From the NCBI RefSeq assembly GCF_010111755.1, contig NC_088960.1, positions 248,001 to 312,000 on the forward strand: 64,000 nucleotides of DNA, given 5' to 3'. This stretch comes from Nakaseomyces glabratus. Its lineage: Eukaryota > Ascomycota > Saccharomycetes > Saccharomycetales > Saccharomycetaceae. A program made the translations under genes and the position numbers. Below, piece after piece: positions 20,489 to 29,215 of the stretch (positions are counted from its first letter, which is position 1; the number at the start of each line of letters is the position of its first letter). The notes below the pieces were generated by a model. It made no database searches. It saw nothing but the letters and a program-made list of their open reading frames with translations, and was not told where the DNA came from.

Positions 20489-22294
20489 TTGTTGGTAATG
20501 TTATTGATGATTTGTGATAACATTTTATTTAAGAGAAAGATAATCTGAAATGAAACTAATCATCTGTTGAATATTTGATGAAGTCTTATATTAGATACTT
20601 TTTGAGACATTGCAATTGATAAACTCAGGACTGCGAAAATGCAATGAGTTACAGAGGTTTAATGTTACATAGGGCTGTTCCACAGTAAATATACCATATA
20701 AATCCCTAAATATTTCTTCTTAATAAGCAGAGAATGTGGGCTCACTATTAACACATAGTCATTAATTTAACAGAAGAAATAGACAGTAGCTGATGATATT
20801 CAGAGCTATATGGAACGATAAAAACAAAGAGGGGCTACAGGAGACTGATAACTTTGCTCAATCATAAGACTTGATTTATTAAGAGCTGGGAAAGAAATGC
20901 TTTCTTGCAATGTTATGAAAGTTATGCGGTAAAGATATTTCCCTATGGTTGTTTACATATTTGATTGCAATAAAAAGAAAAAGAAAAGAAAGGACGAACT
21001 GGATAGCACCTCCAATACGGCGTGTTAGAACAGCCGAATGGTTTGATCTTGTTTATTAGTCACATACATGGGATCGTAGCTATCATTACTGATCATGGTT
21101 CTTCAGAGACTTGCCTCTTGTCAAAATTGCTATGAGGCAATGCAAAACTATCATAGCATTTGAAAGAAGGGCCCCGCTAATTTATTAAGGTATGGGTTGA
21201 CTGTTAGAAAAGCCATAATGCTTATGGTTGAGTTATGGAATTAAAACATCAAATATGTCTCCTAGCACGCATTTTACAATAACTCTGCAGTACTTTCCTC
21301 ATATTAACTGCAGATGTTAAAACATCGTTTTTCTGTAAAAATACGTTTTTCTAATAAAACAATGTCGTAGTAATGACATTATCAAAGAAGCAACAAAGAA
21401 GGAAAGTGACACCAGTGTAAACGTACACAAAATCCCATGGATGACATGCAAGATCTAGACCATTGCCTGGTTCAATAAGAAAGGACCAATTGATGTAATG
21501 TCCTCCCTTTTATTAGGGTTCTCCATAGTATAAGTGTGTTTACGATACAACAGCAAGCATTACTTCCATTTTAACGAACTTTCCTTTTCCCTTGATGGGG
21601 ATGCCTTGTTTTGCCATTTTCCAATTATTTTATGCATTTGAGTATCCCTGCATTTTGTGCTGCAACTCAAACCACACTACTTGGCTCTATCAGTGACGTC
21701 TTGGTGTGTTGTTTGGCTTTATTAATAGAAAATTGTAACTTGAAGCACTGACGGACTGATGCCTAAATATGATGCAAATGGCAATATGAGCATGAAATGT
21801 TTGCTGGTTTAGTTAGTCTCTTTTGTTTTCAATTTATGGAAACCTTTTAACTAAGATTTGTATGGCTTCTATCCACTCAGCGTCCTAGCAATAATACTAA
21901 TCAAAATTGATTCTTATTTTTTATATGAATATAAAGGTATCGATCATAATAAATTAAGAAAATATACATCGATCCAAACCATGTTGCTGCTATGTCTCAG
22001 ATTATCTACTGCTCAGACTTCTTGAAAGGCAGTGACCTACTAGAACATCTGAAGGATCCAACTTGAAGAAATCATTTATAACAAATAGAAACGAACTGAA
22101 AAGGTCAAACACCCTCCTAGAAATATATTGTTTACCCACGGAGCGAAGAAAACAATAATTCAATTAAAGAATTGTTTTATATTAATATAATAAAGGATAA
22201 TCATTTGGTAGTAAAAGTGTTGGACTACCATTCACCACAAAATTATTTCCGTTTGATTGCATAATTTGTGTATCATCTGTGGCCGGGAAATCGA
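20489..22294. promoter_or_regulatory. Long upstream region of adhesin A / 3' flank of adhesin B
   Basis: These 1,806 bp have no credible gene on either strand. The sequence is AT-rich, with scattered A/T runs. The length recalls the long regulated promoters of flocculin and adhesin genes. I recognise no LTR or tRNA. Confidence 0.5.
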
Positions 22295-24559
22295 TTACAG
22301 TAGCAGAACAGATATGATAAATGGTAACATAAAATTAAATAGTCCCACGTTTACATGTTCTACTCCACCATGGAATGTTGTAGCCAGATGAGATGGTGTC
22401 AAAATTGTTGTAGGCTGGGCTCTGCCACTTGTTGTGCCTGTTCTTCCAAGTGCTGCGAGACTATGGCTATGTTCTTGGTTTCCAGAGCCTGATCCTGCTT
22501 GACCTGATCCTGCTTGACCGGCTTGACCTGATCCTGCTTGACCTGATCCTGCTTGACCGGCTTGACCTGATCCTGCTTGACCGGCTTGACCTGATCCTGC
22601 TTGACCGGCTTGACCACTGCCTGCTTGACCAGCTTGACCACTGCCTGCTTGACCAGCTTGACCACTGCCTGCTTGACCGGCTTGACCTGATCCAGCTTGA
22701 CCGGCTTGACCGGCTTGACCAGCTTGACCTGATCCAGCTTGACCGGCTTGACCGGCTTGGCCTGCTTGGCCTGCTTGGCCTGCTTGGCCTGCTTGGCCTG
22801 CTTGACCGGCTTGGCCTGCTTGACCGGCTTGGCCTGCTTGACCGGCTTGGCCTGCTTGACCGGCTTGGCCTGCTTGACCGGCTTGGCCTGCTTGACCGGC
22901 TTGGCCTTGTTCACCTTGTCCCGTTCCGGCTCCAATTGTAATTGTGGTGGTGATAATTACTGGAGGTACTCCAGGATCTTCTATTGTTGTGGTAATTGTA
23001 GTAACAACGGCAGAAGATGACGAAGACGAAGATGAGGATGATGAAGGTGATGAAGATGAGGATGAGGATGATGAGGATGAGGATGAGGATGAAGATGGTT
23101 CAACTGATGAGGATGGTTCCACTGAAGAAGAGGTATCAACTGATGAGGATGGCTCAACTGAAGAAGATGGTTCTACTGAAGAAGATGGTTCCACTGAAGA
23201 AGATGGTTCCACTGATGAGGATGGTTCCACTGATGAGGATGGCTCAACTGATGAGGATGGCTCAACTGATGAGGATGGCTCAACTGATGAGGATGGTTCA
23301 ACTGATGAAGATGGTTCAACTGATGATGATGGCTCAACTGAAGAAGATGGTTCAACTGATGAAGATGGTTCCACTGAAGAAGAGGTATCAACTGATGAGG
23401 ATGGCTCAACTGAAGAAGATGGTTCTACTGAAGAAGATGGTTCCACTGATGAGGATGGCTCAACTGATGAAGATGGTTCAACTGATGAAGATGGTTCCAC
23501 TGAAGAAGATGGTTCCACTGATGAGGATGGTTCCACTGATGAGGATGGCTCAACTGATGATGAAGGTACAATTGATGATGATGCTGCAGCACAAGTCACA
23601 TCTGCTGGAGCTGCGCCTGTATAGGCTACACCATAACCATCTACAAGATTACCTTCATAACCAATACTTGATTGAGTGCCTATAAGTAATGCGGGATCAT
23701 AACCACATCCAATATCGTAAGTATATGTATTACCATCAGTTGTGACTGTTAAGATTCCAGTTTGTTCGTTATATGCGAATGCTCCATTTGTTCCAGCTGA
23801 TGCAATGAAGTTTGGTGCAGCAAAGCCACGAACAACAACCGTTTCAGGTACTGGTCTTATCATCGCCAAAGCACCTTCTGGTCCTAAGTTAATAGTGTTA
23901 CCAGCAAATGAGGTCGAATCGATGTGTAGTAACCCATAGTTTACATTAATTGAGCCACCTTCGCCTTGGATGTTTCCTTGTAAGTAATAGTTGTTTCCGG
24001 CAGCCAAATTTATTATTCCTGTGTTGTCTAAAGCGTGGCCAGCACTTCCAATATGTAAAATGTTGCCTTCTAAGCCGGGATCGTTGATTTCAGTTCCTGT
24101 ACGTTCATAATTTATAGTTCCTGAGTTTGCAAAACTTGGGGAGTCTATGAGCATGGTAGAGCTGCTATCTGATTGATAATGAACCACTCTAATAGTCAAA
24201 GTGCCAGAGTTACTGAAGGTGCTAGGGTTAATGTTTATGTGCTGTTCAGATACTACGCCTGCGTTGTTATTGATGGTCAAAGTACCTAGATTTGAGAATG
24301 ATGATGAAGGTGGCATAGAGAATGTAAAAACCGATCCAGATTGCGCATTAGCTTCAACACTAGCAGTGTCTAAGCTAATATCCAAAAGGTTGTTAAAAAT
24401 ATACTCAGAACCATCGTTCAATGTCAACGAAGATTGGACATCGATATCCTCATTGAAATTTTGATTACCAGTTAACGTGGTAGGAGTAGTAATTGTTTGC
24501 TGTGCTTTAACTAGCACATAACTAGCGAAAAATAATAAAATTCTTGAAAACATGAGCAT
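22295..24559 (-). CDS. Adhesin B: GPI-anchored wall protein with Hyr1-like N-terminal domain
   Basis: The product is 754 residues from the ATG at 24559 (MLMFSRILLFFASYVLVKAQ, a clean signal peptide); the frame is open further upstream but without ATG. The N-terminal domain (about 21-328) closely resembles that of adhesin A (TLTGNQNFNEDIDVQSSLTLNDGS), with the Cys-bearing YDIGCGYDPALL and DVTCAAASSS ends. SSSVEP repeats (about 330-490) with two SSSVDT variants are followed by pure poly-Ser (about 490-515), a Thr/Ile/Val patch, a long GQAGQAGSG array (about 546-690) and a GPI signal after TTFHGG. It probably sits on beta-glucan in the wall; ligand unknown. The C terminus is closest to adhesin C, the N terminus to adhesin A. 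Confidence 0.9.
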   Translation of the reverse strand: MLMFSRILLFFASYVLVKAQQTITTPTTLTGNQNFNEDIDVQSSLTLNDGSEYIFNNLLDISLDTASVEANAQSGSVFTFSMPPSSSFSNLGTLTINNNAGVVSEQHININPSTFSNSGTLTIRVVHYQSDSSSTMLIDSPSFANSGTINYERTGTEINDPGLEGNILHIGSAGHALDNTGIINLAAGNNYYLQGNIQGEGGSINVNYGLLHIDSTSFAGNTINLGPEGALAMIRPVPETVVVRGFAAPNFIASAGTNGAFAYNEQTGILTVTTDGNTYTYDIGCGYDPALLIGTQSSIGYEGNLVDGYGVAYTGAAPADVTCAAASSSIVPSSSVEPSSSVEPSSSVEPSSSVEPSSSVEPSSSVEPSSSVEPSSSVEPSSSVEPSSSVDTSSSVEPSSSVEPSSSVEPSSSVEPSSSVEPSSSVEPSSSVEPSSSVEPSSSVEPSSSVEPSSSVEPSSSVEPSSSVEPSSSVDTSSSVEPSSSVEPSSSSSSSSSSSSSSSSPSSSSSSSSSSSAVVTTITTTIEDPGVPPVIITTTITIGAGTGQGEQGQAGQAGQAGQAGQAGQAGQAGQAGQAGQAGQAGQAGQAGQAGQAGQAGQAGQAGQAGSGQAGQAGQAGQAGSGQAGQAGSGQAGQAGSGQAGQAGSGQAGQAGSGQAGQAGSGQAGQAGSGQAGSGQAGQAGSGQAGSGSGNQEHSHSLAALGRTGTTSGRAQPTTILTPSHLATTFHGGVEHVNVGLFNFMLPFIISVLLL
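22490..22910 (-). repeat. GQAG minisatellite in adhesin B
   Basis: Nine-bp GQA/GQAG-type units extend over about 420 bp with interspersed SGQ units. Glycine codon variants (GGC/GGT) form a higher-order pattern. Confidence 0.9.
23005..23090 (-). repeat. Poly-serine tract in adhesin B
   Basis: A run of serine codons (mostly TCA/TCC/TCG, broken by one Pro) joins the SSSVEP array to a Thr-rich patch. It resembles slippage expansion of the serine part of the neighbouring unit. Confidence 0.9.
23092..23575 (-). repeat. SSSVEP minisatellite in adhesin B with a 252-bp higher-order duplication
   Basis: Units of 18 bp encode SSSVEP. A distinctive unit that gives SSSVDT occurs twice, 252 bp apart (plus-strand GTATCA at 23133 and 23385), that is 14 units, with matching flanks. 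A block of the array was therefore duplicated as a whole. Confidence 0.9.
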
Positions 24560-26527
24560 GTTCGGAATTTTTGTATATGGTATTTTTTTTTTTTTTTTGA
24601 GAAAGAATTTAAAATGAATTAAAGAATAGTAAAAGTGAAAACTTGTGAAAGAAAAAGGCAAAACGAGAGTTTCTTATATATTATTTTTTTTTTTGTTTAT
24701 TAGTTTGACAAAAATACATCCCGTAATTATATTACCCCATGTTTGTCGTCTCAACAATTAAATTGCCTAATATAATTTTGGCTACTGAAGTAGTCGTATA
24801 ATTAATATGTTGTGATGAAATATTAGCGAAGGTTAGAATAGGTGAATTTAAAGGGATAATATTACTTGGACCACAGTGATGTTGTCCTCCAAATAAGGCA
24901 CTAGTCTACAAGACAATTCGAGAGAATTATTAATTATTTTGATTAACTCTAATTAGTACCTTGATAGGGAAATTGAAACATATTCCCCGTTAATTTCAGT
25001 TAGTTGGTTTTTGCTAACCCCATCGTTCCTGGTTCGGAAGGTAAACAACACTATTTCAAAATATCCGTTAAAACAGTTAGTAAAGCAACATCTCTATTCA
25101 ACATTTGCAGCTAGAAGCCCCCCCCCCCACTTACCCCTTCCCACTATTAAGACTACCTTCAGTATATTATGTATGTACACCGGCTATGTGTGGGTTACAT
25201 GTTTGCGATGGCCGTAACCTAGTCAGCATACGCTTACAAGTTTTCTATACACCGAAAATGTAAATTGGCTCTGCGCAATTTACCCTTTATTAAAGGTGAA
25301 TGGGTAAAACACACCCCATAGTAGTGTGCTTAATATGTGCAATATGTCCCTAATCTAATACTCATCATCGAAATTTACACTTTTAAGGCAATGTTACTAC
25401 GGTAGCATGACTTATTAAGGGACCAAGATCTCAAATACAGGAAATCTAGACACTGGGCATTGGAAGCCTTCCCCCCCAATATTTCTATTGTTATCAGCTA
25501 CAGAATTTATACACAGGCAATCATGCAGCACTGCCTTGTCTACCTTCTAACCCACTCATCTCATCTGTTGAAGTGTTATGTACAGCCCTAATACTGCGGC
25601 TCATAAGAAAAGAGTCACTCCTTGGCAATTGCTCCATAGCAATACCGACGGGCTTAGCCACCGAAGATAGCTGCGCACAAGATTATCTTCGGAGTCTCGC
25701 AATTTAAACTTCCTTCTCTCTCAAACAACTATTTATAGACTTTGGCCCCTACACGCTTTTATGTGGAAGACGGGATAATGGACCCGCTCCGACCACTCCC
25801 CCCCCCCCCCCTCACACATTCCCTGCTTTCCTTGCAGTCACCCCTGCGGCACCGATCTCTCAGAAATGAGATTCATTACGCTGCAATGACGTATTCTCTA
25901 CCCTTAATTTATTAGGGCTCAGAAATAAATTAGGGATACCATGGGGGGAATGTGGGGTCCGACCCTTATTTTCGGGTACAATGATATCATGTGACTGGTA
26001 TTTTTTGAACTGTGTTAGACTCGTAGAACTGCAAATTGGGAATGAGTTAGCATTACTCAGTTGCACATTACCAAAATAAGAGAGTTGATACACATAGGGA
26101 CAGGATTTTATACTGTGACCTTCCCTGTTTTAACAATTTTAGAAAAGTGTAAATGAGAAAAGGAGTAATTTTTTTTTCTTATGTACTTTTTTAATATGTA
26201 TTTGAGATTAAAATAAAAAAAAAAAGAACTAAAAAATTACTGTTCAAATAATATGGGGCCTGCCAATTTTTTATCTGACAGAGAAATGAATAAAAAATAG
26301 TTCAAACTGGTAAGTAATCATTAAAAATAAATTAAGACAAAAAAGAAAACGAACCAAGAAATGCTTCCATCAAGGAATGCATATGTTTTAAATAAAAAAA
26401 AAAAAGAGAATTGAAAAGGGGGGACATTAAAAATATTATGATCGATCAATCTCGAACGATTATTTGTGTAAGCCATTGCCTGCAATAGCTTACAGTCTTG
26501 AGCCTTAATTTATCTAGCTCGGTGTTA
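24560..26527. promoter_or_regulatory. Long upstream region of adhesin B / 3' flank of adhesin C
   Basis: This 1,968-bp gap has a TATA box at 24674-24681 (TATATAAG, minus strand, 115 bp before the ATG), a 14-bp T run close to the ATG, three poly-C runs (11 C at 25118-25128, 7 C at 25471-25477, 14 C at 25798-25811) and a 9-bp inverted repeat CCGAAGATA/TATCTTCGG (25661-25669, 25684-25692). No protein or RNA gene is seen. Confidence 0.55.
24674..24681 (-). promoter_or_regulatory. TATA box of adhesin B
   Basis: TATATAAG lies 115 bp before the chosen ATG, a usual yeast distance, and supports that start. Confidence 0.55.
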
Positions 26528-29215
26528 TCATAACAATAGAACAGAGACAACAAATGGTAGCAACACTTGGAATAGTCCAACATTAATCTTCTCTACACCA
26601 CCATGGAAGGTAGTAGCCAGTTGAGAAGGTGCTAATACTGTAGGTTGAGAACCACCTGTTGTAGTTCTGGCCTGAGCTGCAACACTATGTGGTTGAGGGC
26701 TTGCTTGACCTGACCCAGCTCCCGTACCACCAGAGCCCGCGCCACCAGCTCCTGCTCCTGATCCTGATCCAGATGCGCCAGCTCCTGATCCTGAACTACC
26801 AGCTCCTGATCCACCGGAACCTGATCCTGCACTACCAGCTCCTGATCCACCGGAACCTGATCCTGCACTACCAGCTCCTGATCCGCCAGCTCCTGATCCG
26901 CCAGCTCCTGATCCACCGGAACCTGATCCTGCACTACCAGCTCCTGATCCGCCAGCTCCTGATCCTGAACCACTAGTCCCTGCACCACCAGCACCTGACC
27001 CTGATCCTGATCCTGAGCTACCGGCTCCTGATCCGCCAGCACCTGCTTGGCCTGCACCTGCTTGGCCTGATCCTGCTTGTCCTGCACCTGCTTGGCCTGC
27101 ACCTGCTTGGCCTGCACCTGCTTGGCCTGATCCTTGTTGGCCTGCACCTGCACCTGCTTGGCCTGCACCTGCTTGGCCTGATCCTTGTTGGCCTGCACCT
27201 GCTTGGCCTGATCCTGCTTGGCCTGATCCTTGTTGGCCACTTCCTGTTCCACTACCTGTTCCAGACTGGTTACCACTTGCACTTCCTGATCCATCTCCTG
27301 CTCCAGGAGTTGGCTGTTCTGAACCTCCTCCAGAGCCAGCTCCGGGTTGTCCAGCAGCTCCGGGTTGTCCAGCAGCACCAGGTTGTCCAGCAGCTCCAGG
27401 TTGTCCAGCAGCTCCGGGTTGTCCAGCAGCACCAGGTTGTCCAGCAGCTCCGGGTTGTCCAGCAGCACCAGGTTGTCCAGCGGCGCCAGGTTGTCCAGCA
27501 GCTCCGGGTTGTCCATCAGCTCCAGGTTGTCCATTATCGCCTCCGTTACCACCAACTGCAGATGATGTGGGAACAACCGCACTAGATGATGGTGCGGGCG
27601 GTGTACCACTGCTAACACATGTTGGGCAGAATGATGAGGGCGCTGCAGAAGAGCTTGGGGTAGAGATTGTTGATGGTGATACTGAAGATGTGGGGACAGT
27701 TGGAGATGATGGTGATACTGAAGACGTAGGGACAGTTGGAGATGATGGTAAAGTTGAAGAGGTATCAAAAACGGAGGCTGAGACAACCGAAGATGATGGA
27801 ATTGGAGGTGTTGATGGCTCGACTGAAGATGATGGAACTGCAGGTGATGATGGTTCGACTGAAGATGATGGAACTGCAGGTGATGATGGTACCACTGAAG
27901 ATGATGGTTCAACCGAAGATGATGGAATTGGAGGTGTTGATGGTTCGACTGAAGACGAAGGTACTACCGAAGACGAAGGTAATACTGAAGATGATGGTTC
28001 GACTGAAGACGAAGGTACTACCGAAGACGAAGGTAATACTGATGATGGTTCAACCGAAGATGATGGTACTACTGAAGACGAAGGTTCAACCGAAGATGAT
28101 GGTACTACCGAAGATGATGGTTCAATCGAAGATGATGGTTCAATCGAAGATGATGGTTCAATCGAAGACGATGGTTCAACGGAAGACGAAGGTACTATCG
28201 AAGATGAAGGTATGATCGATGAGGAGGCGGCAGCACAGGTAGTATCAGAAGGTGCAACACCTAGGTAGACAACACTGTAGGCGTCAACATTGACACCCCC
28301 TACTTGAATTGTAATTTGTGCACCTAAAAATAACGCAGGATCAAATCCACAGCCGATATCATACAGAAACACACCTAAACTTGTTGTGACTGTTAGAATA
28401 CCAGTTGTCGGATCATACACGAAACTACCATCAACTCCAAGTGATATAATTGCTGCTGCATCTAGAAGACCTGTTACAACTATTGCATTTGCCTGTGCAT
28501 TAACAAATGCTGCTGCTGTGTTTGGGTGAAGAGCAATTGAGTTACCGGTGAATGTTTGGGAGCTGATGACCAATGTTCCTTGTTCGATGTCAATCACACC
28601 TCCATCGCCAATTATATTTCCCAGTAAATTATATCTTGGTGCTGCATTTAAATGAATAGTACCTGTGTTATCAATAGTGTTACCGACACTGCCAATCTGA
28701 AGGATATTACCCAGCAAATTTGGATCTGTACCTCCAGCTCCGCCTCCTATATAGCTAATGGTGCCAGAATTAACAAATACTCCAGCATCGATTACTAGTA
28801 GAGATGTCGCATCTGAGACTGTACGTGCTAAATCCAGCGTTATTGTGCCAGTGTTGGTAAGGGATGAGGGAATTATGTTTATTGATTGCGATCCTCCTAG
28901 ACCCAAAAGATTGCCGTTAGATATAGTCATTGAACCGCTATTGGTTACAGATGAAGTGCTTGGGATGCTGAAAGAAAAAGGCAATAAGATATCCAGCAAA
29001 GCTGTTGCGGATAGGGAACCACCTCCATCAATAGTTAGAAGGTCATTGAAAGCATATGAATTACCTAATGTCAACGACAACGCACCTGTGGAAAATATAT
29101 GAACTGGTTCAGTAAAAAGCTGGATACCAGTCAGAGATAAAATTGAATTAACATCCAGTGCAGATACCAGGCAAAAGCCGAGCATCAGCACGATAAACAC
29201 TTTCATATTAGTCAT
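26528..29215 (-). CDS. Adhesin C: GPI-anchored wall protein with Hyr1-like N-terminal domain
   Basis: The product is 895 residues. Signal peptide (about 1-19, MTNMKVFIVLMLGFCLVSAL), N-terminal Hyr1-like domain (about 20-323; more diverged than A versus B, yet with YDIGCGFDPAL and DTTCAA), degenerate SSSVEP/VVP/IEP repeats (about 326-470), SPTVPTSS and FCPTCVSSG segment, GQPGAA repeats (about 562-628), GQAG repeats (about 660-722), a long GSGAGGSGAG array (about 722-838) and a GPI signal after TTFHGG. The segment 27500-27810 is almost identical in DNA to 18740-19070 of adhesin A, while the C terminus resembles adhesin B. Wall anchorage and an adhesive or structural role are inferred from architecture; ligand unknown. 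Confidence 0.9.
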   Translation of the reverse strand: MTNMKVFIVLMLGFCLVSALDVNSILSLTGIQLFTEPVHIFSTGALSLTLGNSYAFNDLLTIDGGGSLSATALLDILLPFSFSIPSTSSVTNSGSMTISNGNLLGLGGSQSINIIPSSLTNTGTITLDLARTVSDATSLLVIDAGVFVNSGTISYIGGGAGGTDPNLLGNILQIGSVGNTIDNTGTIHLNAAPRYNLLGNIIGDGGVIDIEQGTLVISSQTFTGNSIALHPNTAAAFVNAQANAIVVTGLLDAAAIISLGVDGSFVYDPTTGILTVTTSLGVFLYDIGCGFDPALFLGAQITIQVGGVNVDAYSVVYLGVAPSDTTCAAASSSIIPSSSIVPSSSVEPSSSIEPSSSIEPSSSIEPSSSVVPSSSVEPSSSVVPSSSVEPSSVLPSSSVVPSSSVEPSSSVLPSSSVVPSSSVEPSTPPIPSSSVEPSSSVVPSSPAVPSSSVEPSSPAVPSSSVEPSTPPIPSSSVVSASVFDTSSTLPSSPTVPTSSVSPSSPTVPTSSVSPSTISTPSSSAAPSSFCPTCVSSGTPPAPSSSAVVPTSSAVGGNGGDNGQPGADGQPGAAGQPGAAGQPGAAGQPGAAGQPGAAGQPGAAGQPGAAGQPGAAGQPGAAGQPGAGSGGGSEQPTPGAGDGSGSASGNQSGTGSGTGSGQQGSGQAGSGQAGAGQQGSGQAGAGQAGAGAGQQGSGQAGAGQAGAGQAGAGQAGSGQAGAGQAGAGGSGAGSSGSGSGSGAGGAGTSGSGSGAGGSGAGSAGSGSGGSGAGGSGAGGSGAGSAGSGSGGSGAGSAGSGSGGSGAGSSGSGAGASGSGSGAGAGGAGSGGTGAGSGQASPQPHSVAAQARTTTGGSQPTVLAPSQLATTFHGGVEKINVGLFQVLLPFVVSVLLL
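26700..27060 (-). repeat. Gly/Ser/Ala-rich minisatellite in adhesin C
   Basis: GSGAGGSGAG-type units with several copies of a 45-60 bp higher-order block (GSGAGSAGSGSG). This array is absent from A and B. Confidence 0.85.
27330..27540 (-). repeat. GQPGAA minisatellite in adhesin C
   Basis: About eleven 18-bp GQPGAA units, the same array as in adhesin A but with two fewer units and a different order of synonymous variants. Confidence 0.9.
27800..28235 (-). repeat. Degenerate SSSVEP array in adhesin C
   Basis: Units vary between VEP, VVP, IEP, VLP and TPPIP, so this array is older or less homogenised than those of A and B. Confidence 0.85.
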
